Assembly (NCBI GenBank): GCA_947307055.1 | Contig: CAMZHX010000004.1 | Location: 87,475-151,474, forward strand | From: an uncultured Selenomonadales bacterium | GTDB lineage: Bacteria; Bacillota; Negativicutes; Selenomonadales; Selenomonadaceae | Direction of reading: 5' to 3' | DNA: 64,000 nucleotides | Part shown: in pieces, positions 42,230-51,083 of the stretch | Numbering within the stretch: the first letter of the stretch is position 1 | How the letters are laid out: each line of letters starts with the position of its first letter | Program-made: the position numbers and the translations under genes | Notes under the pieces: model-generated | What the model saw: only the letters and a program-made list of their open reading frames with translations | What the model was told of the DNA's origin: nothing | The model's database searches: none

Positions 42230-43344
42230 AAAAATTTCTGTCTGTGCATGTGAATGTTCAACAGGATTGCGACCGCCAAAATGTTCGTCGTTAGGGAGCT
42301 TATGCCGTAACTCATCAGCGGCAACGGAATCCCTGTCACGGGCATTATTCCCGTCGTCATGCCGACATTAACCAGCACATGGAACGCTAACATTGACGTT
42401 ATCCCGACCGCAAGCAATCGCCCGAAAACATCGGCGGCGTCTTTTGCAATCATTATCCCGCGCCATAAAACTATCAGATATAACAGCAACAATACGACCG
42501 CCCCGACAAAGCCTAACTCCTCACCGACCACCGCGAAAATAAAATCGGTATGATTTTCGGGCAGGAAGTTTAATTGGCTCTGCGTCCCCTCGAATAGCCC
42601 TTTGCCGAACATCATTCCCGAACCGATTGCAATTTTAGATTGGATAATGTGATAGCCGGAGCCGAGCGGGTCGACGTTCGGGTCTAGGAAAACCATAATT
42701 CGCATTTTCTGATAATCTTTCATGAAGTGCCATAGCACCGGAAAAGCTGCGATTCCCAAAACGATTATGAGCGAAAAAATTCGCCAGGGCATTCCGCAAG
42801 CAATCACCATTCCGAAAAATATCGCCATAAAGACAAGCGACGTGCCTAAGTCGGGCTGCTTGAGGACTAGCAAAAACGGTAGGCCGATATAGCCCACGAG
42901 CGGTATCAAATCTTGAATCGTATTTAATCTGCCCATGCGGTCTTCCAAAATCGCCGCCATGCAAATTATCATGATGAGCTTTGAGAATTCGGACGGTTGC
43001 AAACTTATCGGGCCGATTTGAATCCAACGTTGTGCGCCGAGTGCCGCATGTCCGAATAACATGACCGCTAACAGCATTATCAAATTGAAAATGTAAAGTT
43101 TTTGTCCGTACTGCTGCAACCCGCGATAGTCGAAGTTCATAAATAAAAATGCGAGTGCCGCATTGACCAACGCGAATATCCCTTGCCGTTGCACGAACCA
43201 AAATCTTTCTTCGCCGGGCGTGTTGATATGCGTTGCGCTTGAAATCGTCACTAGCCCGAATATTACAATCGCCGCCGCCGACAACAATAACATAAAATCG
43301 ATTCGGCGGAGCAAACGTTTGCTTTCTAAGGAAAAAATCGCCAA
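42223..43344 (-). CDS. rodA: Rod-shape peptidoglycan polymerase RodA
   Basis: A 373-residue SEDS-family glycosyltransferase with about ten membrane helices. Family marks include ALGAQRWIQIGPISLQPSEF, LKQPDLGTSLVF, FAVVGEELGFVGA and GIPLPLMSYG near the end. RodA polymerises lipid II for side-wall growth with a class B penicillin-binding protein. GTG/ATG starts are absent at the right place; TTG 43344 with GGAAGTG about 6 nt upstream gives MAIFSLESKRLLRR, the normal N-terminus. It lies 83 nt downstream of der on the same strand. The last codons overlap the BrnT remnant. Confidence 0.93.
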   Translation of the reverse strand: MAIFSLESKRLLRRIDFMLLLSAAAIVIFGLVTISSATHINTPGEERFWFVQRQGIFALVNAALAFLFMNFDYRGLQQYGQKLYIFNLIMLLAVMLFGHAALGAQRWIQIGPISLQPSEFSKLIMIICMAAILEDRMGRLNTIQDLIPLVGYIGLPFLLVLKQPDLGTSLVFMAIFFGMVIACGMPWRIFSLIIVLGIAAFPVLWHFMKDYQKMRIMVFLDPNVDPLGSGYHIIQSKIAIGSGMMFGKGLFEGTQSQLNFLPENHTDFIFAVVGEELGFVGAVVLLLLYLIVLWRGIMIAKDAADVFGRLLAVGITSMLAFHVLVNVGMTTGIMPVTGIPLPLMSYGISSLTTNILAVAILLNIHMHRQKFLW

Positions 43345-43427
43345 CTACAACACTTCCTTTTAGAAAATCTGCAAATTTGATTCTGCTGTTGCGAAAATAT
43401 TCCTGCCCGCCAATCATCTTTTTAAAA

Positions 43428-44765
43428 TTATTGTTCGTCGTCCTTTTGATTATGTTTGCGCACAAAAAATTTTAATGGCGTGCCCTCAAAGCCGAAACTT
43501 TCGCGCAATCTATTTTCTATGAAGCGCAGGTAGGAGAAATGTAATAATTCCGGCTCGTTGACGAAGATAATAAAGCGCGGCGGGCAAATTTCGGCTTGCG
43601 TCACGAAGAAAATCTTTGCCGACTTGCCCTTTTTACTTGGTGGCGGGTTGACGGCGATGGCGTCGCGAATCAATTCATTTAGGACGCTGGTTTGAATCCG
43701 CATTGATTGTTGTTCGGCGACAAATTTAACAAGTTCCGTGACGCGCTCGACCCTTTGACCCGTTAACGCGCTGATATAAACGACGGGCGCATATTGCAGA
43801 AAGCCGAGACGCTCGCGAAGTTCATCTGTAAAGCGATTAGTTGAGCGGTCGTGCTTATTGGGGAAAATGTCCCACTTGTTGACGACGATAACGCAACCTT
43901 TGCCGGAGTCGTGCGCGTAGCCGGCGATTTTTTTATCCTGCTCGGTGACGCCGACGGGAGCTTCAATCAACATCAGCACGACATCTGCGCGGTCAATCGC
44001 CCTGAGCGAACGAATCACGCTATAACGTTCGACCGGCTCATCAATTTTCGACTTTTTACGCATTCCCGCCGTATCAATCAGCGTAAATTTCGTGCCGTCC
44101 ATAAAAAAATGCGTGTCGATAGCGTCGCGCGTTGTTCCGGGCATTTCGCTGACAATTACGCGCTCTTCGCCCAACATTTTATTAACTAATGACGATTTCC
44201 CGACATTCGGACGCCCAATAACCGCAATTTTTATTTCGTCGTCGTCTTTTGGAGGATTTTTTTCGTCTTCAGGCAAATTTTTTATCACGGCGTCGAGTAA
44301 ATCGCCCAAATTTAGCGCATTACTTGCCGAAATTCCTATCGGCTCGCCCAATCCCAATTTATAAAATTCAAAGGCCTCTTGCTCCAAATTTATCCCGTCG
44401 ATTTTGTTTACGGCTAAAATTATCGGCTTTTTCGACCCGCGCAGGAATTTTGCAACGTTTTCGTCCTCCAAAGTTACTCCTGCTCGCCCGTCGACTACAA
44501 AAATTATCGCATCTGCCTCTTCGACCGCGATTTTTACTTGAATTTTTATTTCGTTGAGCATTTTATCTGCGGTTTTTATCTCGATTCCGCCCGTGTCTAT
44601 CAATGTAAACTCGCGATTTAGCCACGTCGCGTCCATATAAATTCTATCGCGCGTCACGCCCGCCATATCGTCGACGATTGATAATCTTTTCTTCCCAATC
44701 TGATTAAAAAGCGTCGATTTCCCGACGTTCGGGCGTCCGACTATCGCTACTATTGGTTTGCTCAT
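43428..44765 (-). CDS. der: Ribosome-assembly GTPase Der (EngA)
   Basis: 445 residues with two GTPase domains in tandem, a hallmark of Der. The first has GRPNVGKSTL, DTGGIE and NKID; the second has GRPNVGKSSL, DTAGMRK and NKWD. A C-terminal KH-like domain follows (FFVTQAEICPPRFIIFVNEP, then GTPLKFFVRKHN). Der acts in maturation of the 50S subunit in the cytoplasm and is essential in most bacteria. ATG has GAGGTGA about 7 nt upstream. Length is normal. Gene order der then rodA on one strand suggests a shared transcript. Confidence 0.97.
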   Translation of the reverse strand: MSKPIVAIVGRPNVGKSTLFNQIGKKRLSIVDDMAGVTRDRIYMDATWLNREFTLIDTGGIEIKTADKMLNEIKIQVKIAVEEADAIIFVVDGRAGVTLEDENVAKFLRGSKKPIILAVNKIDGINLEQEAFEFYKLGLGEPIGISASNALNLGDLLDAVIKNLPEDEKNPPKDDDEIKIAVIGRPNVGKSSLVNKMLGEERVIVSEMPGTTRDAIDTHFFMDGTKFTLIDTAGMRKKSKIDEPVERYSVIRSLRAIDRADVVLMLIEAPVGVTEQDKKIAGYAHDSGKGCVIVVNKWDIFPNKHDRSTNRFTDELRERLGFLQYAPVVYISALTGQRVERVTELVKFVAEQQSMRIQTSVLNELIRDAIAVNPPPSKKGKSAKIFFVTQAEICPPRFIIFVNEPELLHFSYLRFIENRLRESFGFEGTPLKFFVRKHNQKDDEQ

Positions 44766-44856
44766 TAAAAATCACCTCTAAAATTTATTTTCTTATGGCG
44801 CGGCGATTTTGTTCAAATTATGAAAAAGTTGCAGCGCGCTAACTGTTCCGTCGCTT

Positions 44857-46137
44857 TTAAAGCGACCCTTCCAAAATTTTTCTGAACTCTGCGCCGTCGT
44901 GTACCGGCAAAATCTGCGCGGGAGCAAATATTTTCCGCATTTCTTCCAACGAAACGTCGTCTAAAAAGATTTCTTCGCCAGATTTTAACGCCGTCGCCGG
45001 AATTAGAATCAAATCGCGCTCGCCGACGCTTTTTAACACCTCGATTATGTCTTTTCCCGTCAAAAGTCCGGAGACATTGACTTTCGAGCCGAAAAATTTA
45101 TTTTCCACGGGCAAAATCCTAACATTCGGAGCGTCGACCAAATTTTTTAGCACTTTGGCAAATGAAGTCCCGCTTATAACGTCGATTTTCAAATCACAAT
45201 TACGCATTACGCATTGCGCATTACGCATTTCTTCTATAAAGTTGCGCGTCATGCCGATTCCGTTTTCAATTTGCGGAAATTCGTCGTAAAACTCGACCGC
45301 AGGCAGATTTTTTTCCGCCAAAAGGTAAAATTCGTCGCCCAAATATAAAAATGTCCGTCCGGACTCTGCGCGGATTTTTTTTTGCCACTTTTCGACCTGC
45401 TCAATCACTTTTAACGCCGATTCTTTGTCGAATTGCTCCAAAATGAATTTATCACGGCGATATTTCGTCACGCCAACCGGAACTATCGCCAAACTTAGCG
45501 CATGTGGTCGCCTTTTTAAAATTTCCGCGATTGTGTAATCCAATTCCGCGCCGTCATTTAAATTTTTGCATAAAACTACCTGCGTATGATATTCGACGCC
45601 GGCTTTTTCCAGTTCATCAAGCTGATTTTGAATATTTTTTCCTAGCGGCGTACGTAAAATTTTGACACGAAGCTCCGGATTCATCGAATGAACCGAAATA
45701 AATAGCGGCGAAAGATGATATTTCTTGATTCTGCGGAAATCTTTAGCCGTTAAGTTCGTCAGCGTAATAAAATTGCCGAAAAGGAATGATAAACGGTAAT
45801 CATCGTCCTTAATATTGAGAGTTTTGCGCATATTCGGGGCAATCATGTCGACAAAACAGAAAACACAATGATTTTTGCAGCGTTTAATGCCGTCAAAGAC
45901 CGCCGATTCAAATTCCGCGCCCAATTCCTCATCAAAATCCTTTTCAAAGGCAATAATTTCTTTTTCGCCGTCGGAATGCTCAATTAAAAGTTCGATTTCC
46001 TCTTCCGCGAGCAAAAAACTTAAGTCGATAATGTCAAGCGGCGTTTTCCCGTTGATTTGCAAAATTTTATCGCCGATAACCAATTCAAGCTCCTGAGCGA
46101 GCGAATTTTGAAAAATTTTAGAGATAATAGCGTTCAA
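44857..46137 (-). CDS. DUF512 radical SAM protein with N-terminal PDZ domain
   Basis: 426 residues. A short PDZ-like domain (about 1-60, ELELVIGDKILQINGKTPLD) precedes a radical SAM core with CKNHCVFCF (CX3CX2C) and the DUF512 C-terminal domain (GTSFAKVLKNL, ILPVENKFFGSKVNVSGLLT). In Firmicutes this gene is usually next to der, as here; its reaction is not known. TTG 46137 is chosen because AGGAGG lies 10 nt upstream; a longer frame from 46224 runs through the divergent dapF promoter. A heptamer run encodes MRNAQCVMRN in frame at nt 45199-45229. A perfect palindrome GTCGCTTT/AAAGCGAC surrounds the stop codon (44850-44866). Confidence 0.9.
   Translation of the reverse strand: MNAIISKIFQNSLAQELELVIGDKILQINGKTPLDIIDLSFLLAEEEIELLIEHSDGEKEIIAFEKDFDEELGAEFESAVFDGIKRCKNHCVFCFVDMIAPNMRKTLNIKDDDYRLSFLFGNFITLTNLTAKDFRRIKKYHLSPLFISVHSMNPELRVKILRTPLGKNIQNQLDELEKAGVEYHTQVVLCKNLNDGAELDYTIAEILKRRPHALSLAIVPVGVTKYRRDKFILEQFDKESALKVIEQVEKWQKKIRAESGRTFLYLGDEFYLLAEKNLPAVEFYDEFPQIENGIGMTRNFIEEMRNAQCVMRNCDLKIDVISGTSFAKVLKNLVDAPNVRILPVENKFFGSKVNVSGLLTGKDIIEVLKSVGERDLILIPATALKSGEEIFLDDVSLEEMRKIFAPAQILPVHDGAEFRKILEGSL
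45199..45229 (+). repeat. Heptamer run, ATTRCGC type, inside the DUF512 gene
   Basis: ATTACGC, ATTACGC, ATTGCGC, ATTACGC, then ATT. In the gene (minus strand) it encodes MRNAQCVMRN, an insertion between two conserved blocks of DUF512. Confidence 0.75.
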
Positions 46138-46188
46138 AATTAAATTTCCTCCTAAATTTTTAATGATTATAGCAAAGGAATAATAAAG

Positions 46189-46217
46189 TTGCAAAGGTTG
46201 CGGAAAAGTAGTATACT
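46189..46217 (+). promoter_or_regulatory. Promoter of the dapF operon
   Basis: TTGCAA (46189-46194), 17 nt, TATACT (46212-46217), 25 nt before the dapF start codon. It probably drives dapF-gmk-rpoZ-coaBC and perhaps the PIN-TRAM gene. Confidence 0.7.
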
Positions 46218-46242
46218 GCGCCAATCAAAGGAGGAAAAAATT

Positions 46243-47058
46243 ATGCAGAAGTTTGAAAAGTGGCAAGGTTGCGGGAATGATTTTATTTTAATCGACCGCG
46301 CAGGCAATTCGATTGATGAACCGGAAAAAATTAAAAAATTGTGCGACAGACACTTTGGAATCGGCGCGGACGGCGTTATTTATGTCCAAAGCTCGACAAA
46401 AGCCGCGACGCGCATGAGAATTTTTAACGCGGACGGCACAGAAGCTGAAATGTGCGGAAATGGCTTGCGCTGTTTTGCTCGTTACCTCTTGAGCGGTGAT
46501 AAATTCTTCTCCGACGACGATTTGACCGTCGAAACCGGCGCGGGCATTCTTACTGTCAGCATGAAATACGATTTAGTTACCGTCGACATGGGCGAACCGA
46601 TTTTTAATGCCGATAAAATCCCCGTCGCGGGCTTTGGCAGTCAAAAATTGGTTGCGGAGCCTATCGAAGTTGACGGCAAGACTTATAAAATGACTTGCGT
46701 AAGCATGGGCAATCCGCATTGCGTTATTTTCGTTGACGACATAAAAAAGATCGATTTGGAACACGTCGGACCGAAATTTGAGACGCATAAATTCTTCCCG
46801 CGCAAGACGAATACCGAATTTGTGCAGGTTATCGGCGAAAATAAGCTTAGAATGCGCGTTTGGGAGCGCGGAAGCGGAATTACAATGGCTTGCGGCACCG
46901 GAGCTTGTGCTACGGCGGTTGCGGCGAACTTAAACGGCAAAGCGGGCAGAAAATCTACCGTAATTCTTGACGGCGGCGAATTAAATATAGATTGGCGCAC
47001 AAATAATCATATTTTTATGACTGGCGCGGCTGAAAAAGTATTTGAAGGCGAATTTTAA
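46243..47058 (+). CDS. dapF: Diaminopimelate epimerase
   Basis: 271 residues. The enzyme converts LL- to meso-diaminopimelate for lysine and peptidoglycan synthesis. Both catalytic cysteines are visible, in MCGNGLRCFARY and in ACGTGACATA. The start MQKFEKWQGCGNDF is canonical for the family. ATG 46243 follows AAGGAGG by 8 nt; an upstream TTG at 46189 lies inside the promoter and is rejected. gmk begins at the next base after its stop, so the two are coupled. Confidence 0.96.
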   Translation: MQKFEKWQGCGNDFILIDRAGNSIDEPEKIKKLCDRHFGIGADGVIYVQSSTKAATRMRIFNADGTEAEMCGNGLRCFARYLLSGDKFFSDDDLTVETGAGILTVSMKYDLVTVDMGEPIFNADKIPVAGFGSQKLVAEPIEVDGKTYKMTCVSMGNPHCVIFVDDIKKIDLEHVGPKFETHKFFPRKTNTEFVQVIGENKLRMRVWERGSGITMACGTGACATAVAANLNGKAGRKSTVILDGGELNIDWRTNNHIFMTGAAEKVFEGEF

Positions 47059-47670
47059 ATGCAAAAAGGTCTATTGATAGTGATTTCCGGCGCAAGCGGC
47101 ACGGGTAAGGGCACAATTTGTAAAAAAATCTTGGCTGACTTGCCCGAAGTCGCTTATTCTGTGTCCGCAACGACCAGAATTCCGCGTCCGGGCGAAATCG
47201 ATGGCAAAGATTATTATTTTTTGAGCTTTGCGGAGTTCAGAACGTGGATTTTGGAAGAAAAATTCCTCGAATACGCCGAAGTTTACGGGAATTTTTACGG
47301 AACGCCGCTAAATAAAATCGAAGAGCGGCTTAATCGCGGCGAAGATATTCTTTTGGAAATTGATGTGCAAGGCGCGTTGAATGTCAAGGAAAAATGCCCC
47401 GAAGGTGTCTATATTTTCCTTCTTCCGCCGAGTTTAGAGGAATTAAAAAGCCGAATCGAAGGTCGCGGCACTGAAAATCCCGAATCTTTAGCGCGTAGGC
47501 TGAAAAATGCCGTCGCTGAAATAAAAATCGGGCTAAATTATGATTATGTGGTCGTAAATGATACGATTAATAGCGCAGTCGAACAAATTAAGGCGATTTT
47601 GACCGCTGAACGTCTAAAAGTCGCTCGAAACGCCGAAAAATTTGACTTTGAAGGAGGATTTTTTGAATGA
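47059..47670 (+). CDS. gmk: Guanylate kinase
   Basis: 203 residues. It phosphorylates GMP to GDP. The P-loop reads SGASGTGKGT, followed by the GMP-binding stretch SVSATTRIPRPGEIDGKDYY and the EIDVQGALNVKE helix. It has the normal family length. The start ATG directly follows the dapF stop and the ribosome site must lie in the dapF end, a coupling arrangement. The stop overlaps rpoZ by 4 nt (ATGA). The gmk-rpoZ-coaBC order is conserved in Firmicutes. Confidence 0.97.
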   Translation: MQKGLLIVISGASGTGKGTICKKILADLPEVAYSVSATTRIPRPGEIDGKDYYFLSFAEFRTWILEEKFLEYAEVYGNFYGTPLNKIEERLNRGEDILLEIDVQGALNVKEKCPEGVYIFLLPPSLEELKSRIEGRGTENPESLARRLKNAVAEIKIGLNYDYVVVNDTINSAVEQIKAILTAERLKVARNAEKFDFEGGFFE

Positions 47671-47897
47671 GCGTCACAAAACTTAAAGAAGACGTGCTGA
47701 GCATGGTAAATCCGTCGACGGACTCAATGTTAGAGAAAACGCATAGCCGTTACGCGCTTGTAGTGCTCGCAAGCAAAAGAGCACGCGAACTTTTGAGCGG
47801 AAAACCGTGCCGCGTCGAAAATCGCGCAAATAAATTCGTCACAAACGCTATGGAAGAGATTAACGAGGGGAAAATTACCTACACGATAAAGGATTAA
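47667..47897 (+). CDS. rpoZ: RNA polymerase omega subunit
   Basis: 76 residues. Omega helps fold and stabilise the beta-prime subunit of RNA polymerase. The family core is visible: SRYALVVLASKRARELLSG, then NKFVTNAMEEINEGKI. The start ATG overlaps the gmk stop (ATGA), with GGAGG upstream inside gmk. The gene is short but complete, and its position between gmk and coaBC is the standard one. Confidence 0.95.
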   Translation: MSVTKLKEDVLSMVNPSTDSMLEKTHSRYALVVLASKRARELLSGKPCRVENRANKFVTNAMEEINEGKITYTIKD

Positions 47898-47900
47898 GCT

Positions 47901-49100
47901 ATGCTTGACAAAAAAAATATTCTAATCGGCGTGACGGGCGGAATTGCGGCTTATAAAGTCGTCGAAGTCGCAAGTTTGCTCAAAAAATCGGGCGCGAATG
48001 TCAAAATTATGATGACAAAGCACGCAACCGAGTTCGTTTCGCCGAGAACTTTTCAAGAAATAACAAACAATGCCGTGTCAGTCGAAATGTTCGGGGACGC
48101 GGCTAATTTTCATGTTGCGCACATTGGATTAGCAAATTTCGCGGATTTGATACTGATTGCGCCCGCGACGGCGAATTTTTTAGCGAAAATGGCGCACGGA
48201 ATAGCCGACGACTTGCTAACGACGACTATTTTGGCATTCGACGGGAAAATTTTAGTCGCGCCGTCAATGAATACCAAAATGTATGAAAATCCCGCGACAC
48301 AAGCAAATTTAGCCGTGTTAAAGGCGCGTGGAGTGCAAATTTTGGAGCCGAACGCCGGAATTTTAGCTTGCGGCACTGTCGGGAAGGGAAGATTGCCCGA
48401 ACCGCCGGAAATTTGCTCCCAAATCGAGAAATTTTTTGCTCAAGATAAGATTTTAACCGGAAAAAAAGTTATAGTGACGGCAGGCGGCACGATTGAGGCT
48501 ATTGATCCTGTCCGATATATTGGAAATCGTTCAAGCGGACGCATGGGCTACGAAATTGCAAAATCTGCGGTAAATGCGGGCGCGGAAGTCGTTTTAGTCT
48601 CCGGAAAAGCCGAAATTGAACCTCCGAACGGTTTAAAAAGCTTTTTCAAGGTCGAATCGGCGTTAGAAATGCGCGAAAAAGTTCTAAACGAGTTTGAAAC
48701 GGCTGATTGCGTGATAATGTCCGCCGCCGTCGCTGATTATCGCGTAAAAACGCCCTCCGCGCAGAAAATCAAGAAATCTGCCGAAAATTTAACGCTAGAA
48801 CTCGTAAAAAACCCCGATATACTAAAAGAACTCGGCGGCTTGAAGAAAAATCAAATTTTAGTCGGATTCGCCGCCGAAACTCAAAATATTTTGGATTATG
48901 CGCGTAAAAAACTCGTCGAAAAAAATTTAGATTTCATAGTTGCTAACGACGTGACCGCAGAGGGCGCAGGATTCGCCGTACCGACTAATATCGCGTCGAT
49001 AATTTGGCGAAATGGCGAGGTCGAAAACTTTTCAAAGATGAGCAAAAGTGATTTGGCGGAAAAAATCGTTCTGAGAGTTTATAAAATTCTTAATCAGTAA
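47901..49100 (+). CDS. coaBC: Bifunctional phosphopantothenoylcysteine decarboxylase/synthetase
   Basis: 399 residues catalysing two steps of coenzyme A synthesis. The N-terminal flavin decarboxylase (CoaC, about 1-185) has GVTGGIAAYK, the APATANFLAKMAHGIADDLL region, PSMNTKMYENPAT and GILACGTVGKGRLPEP with the catalytic Cys. The C-terminal synthetase (CoaB) has VTAGGTIEAIDPVRYIGN, SSGRMG, SAAVADYR and VGFAAET. It starts 3 nt after rpoZ. Length is normal. Confidence 0.96.
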   Translation: MLDKKNILIGVTGGIAAYKVVEVASLLKKSGANVKIMMTKHATEFVSPRTFQEITNNAVSVEMFGDAANFHVAHIGLANFADLILIAPATANFLAKMAHGIADDLLTTTILAFDGKILVAPSMNTKMYENPATQANLAVLKARGVQILEPNAGILACGTVGKGRLPEPPEICSQIEKFFAQDKILTGKKVIVTAGGTIEAIDPVRYIGNRSSGRMGYEIAKSAVNAGAEVVLVSGKAEIEPPNGLKSFFKVESALEMREKVLNEFETADCVIMSAAVADYRVKTPSAQKIKKSAENLTLELVKNPDILKELGGLKKNQILVGFAAETQNILDYARKKLVEKNLDFIVANDVTAEGAGFAVPTNIASIIWRNGEVENFSKMSKSDLAEKIVLRVYKILNQ

Positions 49101-49152
49101 AATTTCAGGAAGATATGTTAGGCTTGCATAAACTTTATAGGAGGTGAAGTTT

Positions 49153-50364
49153 ATGCTTGACAAGGCAATAAAATTCTTCATAACGCTGACGTTCGCGATA
49201 TTAGGCGGCGTCGCGTTGCATCGGGCAAGCCCTTTTCTAATTTCGTACATCAATCTTGAATTTTTCCAGGTCGATACGGGCATTTTCCGCCTGACAATTG
49301 CAAATTTGCTGTGCATTTTAGCGGGCGCAACGCTCGGAGGGCTTGGAGGTTGGTTTTTATCGCCGTATCTAATCGGAAAGCTCAAAAAATTTACAAGTTT
49401 TGTCGAAAAACAGCTTAGCAAAATGCCAATCAACGACGTTATCGCCGGAGCGGTCGGTTTGGCAATAGGACTCATAATCGCGAATTTATTAGGCAGTGCA
49501 TTTGCGCGAATCCCCGTCGTCGGCGACTATATTCCCATTATTTTTAGCATCGTGCTCGGTTATTTGGGCATTCGGCTCACAATCAAGAAAAGAAAAGAAA
49601 TTACAGGCAGTTTTGACTTCATAAAGGAAATTTTACGCAATCGCGAGGCGGAAAAGGCCGCTAAAGCCGCTAAAGAGGCTCAAAAAGTCGTCGAAACGCC
49701 CGCGCCCGAAGAAAATCCGCCTGTTGAACGCGCAAAAGTTAATCTGGTCAAGCTCCAAGAGAATAAAAACAAAAATTATAAGCTTTTGGACACAAACGTC
49801 ATAATCGACGGGCGAATTGCAGATATTTGCAAAACTGGATTTCTTGAAGGCACGCTTTTGATTCCGGTTTTCGTTTTGGAGGAGTTGCAATACATTGCCG
49901 ATTCGTCGGATTCGCTTAGAAGGGTTCGCGGGCGCAGAGGTTTGGACGTTCTGCAAAAAATTCGCGAGGACGAATCAAATATGGACGTTGAAGTTATGAA
50001 CGTCGATTTTGAGGACATTCAAGGCGTCGATTCAAAATTGGTGCGGCTCGCGCAGAAATTAGGCGGAAAAATCATCACAAACGATTTCAATCTAAATAAG
50101 GTCGCTCAACTGCGCGGCGTCGAAGTCCTAAACATCAACGAATTGTCCAACGCTGTTAAGCCCGTCGTGATTCCCGGCGAGACTATGAAAGTTCAGGTCG
50201 TCAAGGACGGCAAGGAGCCAGGTCAAGGCGTCGCTTACCTCGACGACGGCACCATGATCGTTATTGAGAACGGGCACCGCTATTTGAGCCGCACAATTTC
50301 TGTCGAAGTCACTAGTGCTTTGCAAACTTCTGCCGGCAGAATGATTTTCGCTAAGCCCAGATAA
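49153..50364 (+). CDS. PIN-TRAM domain membrane protein, YacL-like
   Basis: 403 residues. About four N-terminal membrane helices (to about residue 140) are followed by a charged Ala/Lys/Glu linker, a PIN nuclease-like domain with its acidic residues (LLDTNVIIDGRIADI, VFVLEELQYIADSSD, ITNDFNLNKVA) and a TRAM RNA-binding domain (ETMKVQVVKDGKEPGQGVAY, DDGTMIVIENGHRY). Firmicute YacL homologues have this layout; a membrane-bound RNase role is suspected. ATG 49153 lies 6 nt after AGGAGGTGA, while a GTG at 49144 overlaps that ribosome site and is rejected. The 3' end overlaps the GntP remnant by 14 nt. Confidence 0.9.
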   Translation: MLDKAIKFFITLTFAILGGVALHRASPFLISYINLEFFQVDTGIFRLTIANLLCILAGATLGGLGGWFLSPYLIGKLKKFTSFVEKQLSKMPINDVIAGAVGLAIGLIIANLLGSAFARIPVVGDYIPIIFSIVLGYLGIRLTIKKRKEITGSFDFIKEILRNREAEKAAKAAKEAQKVVETPAPEENPPVERAKVNLVKLQENKNKNYKLLDTNVIIDGRIADICKTGFLEGTLLIPVFVLEELQYIADSSDSLRRVRGRRGLDVLQKIREDESNMDVEVMNVDFEDIQGVDSKLVRLAQKLGGKIITNDFNLNKVAQLRGVEVLNINELSNAVKPVVIPGETMKVQVVKDGKEPGQGVAYLDDGTMIVIENGHRYLSRTISVEVTSALQTSAGRMIFAKPR

Positions 50365-50962
50365 AAATTTTGTTCGATATTAAAGTTATCGGGAAAAGAA
50401 TTAGCGCAATCGCCAAAGAGCCTGGGCAACGGTCTTTTGAATCGTCAACTTCAAAATCTATGTTATCTTTTTCGTGCCCGCATTGCTCAGAGAAAAATCT
50501 TTGCGCCGTAAGTTTGGAATAAAGCACGCCGCCGACTAGTGCCGCCGGTACGCAGATAATCAGCGAATACAAAACAAATGAACCCATTGGAGCTTCAACC
50601 GCGCCCGCAACCGCCATAGGTCCTGGCGTCGGGATTATGACGCAGTGCCCGATTATCAAGCCGACGCCTAAAGCTGTGACATAGCGCACAAGCGGAATCC
50701 CTGTTTTTTCGGAAAGTTGCTTAGCCAAGTTGACGAGGATAACAAATGCCGCGTCGAAGTAAACGGGAATTGCGACGATAACGCCTGTAATGCAAAGCGC
50801 GACGGGCGAATTTTTTACGCCGATTTTTTTCAGCGCAAGACTGGCAATGCCTTCAGTGCCGCCCGTTTCGTAAAGCAGTTGCCCTAAGATAATGCCGAGC
50901 GCGATAACAATTCCTATGCCGCCCATTGTCCCGCCGAAACCCGAAGCAATACTGCCGACCAT
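50351..50962 (-). pseudogene. Truncated GntP-family permease
   Basis: 203 codons with typical GntP helices (GGIGIVIALGIILGQLLYET, IPVYFDAAFVILVNLA, GHCVIIPTPGPMAVAGA). Family members have about 440 residues and ten or more helices. Here roughly the first 45 residues and the entire second half are missing, and the last codons (IFIWA) are read from antisense sequence of the PIN-TRAM gene. The fragment probably once imported the acid sugar used by the kinase upstream. It is very unlikely to work as a transporter. Confidence 0.8.
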
Positions 50963-51083
50963 TACAATATCGCGGAGACAAATCGCCGCACAAAAAACTT
51001 GTCACTGTAAACAGTTTCATTTAAAATAATTTGGTTGGGTTTATTTATTTACGATCGGTGAATTAAGCCGACCGTCTATTTTT

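Noticed and set aside
44850..44866. Palindrome GTCGCTTT/AAAGCGAC around the DUF512 stop as a terminator
   Set aside because: No T run follows the stem directly on the minus strand; it is noted in the gene entry only.
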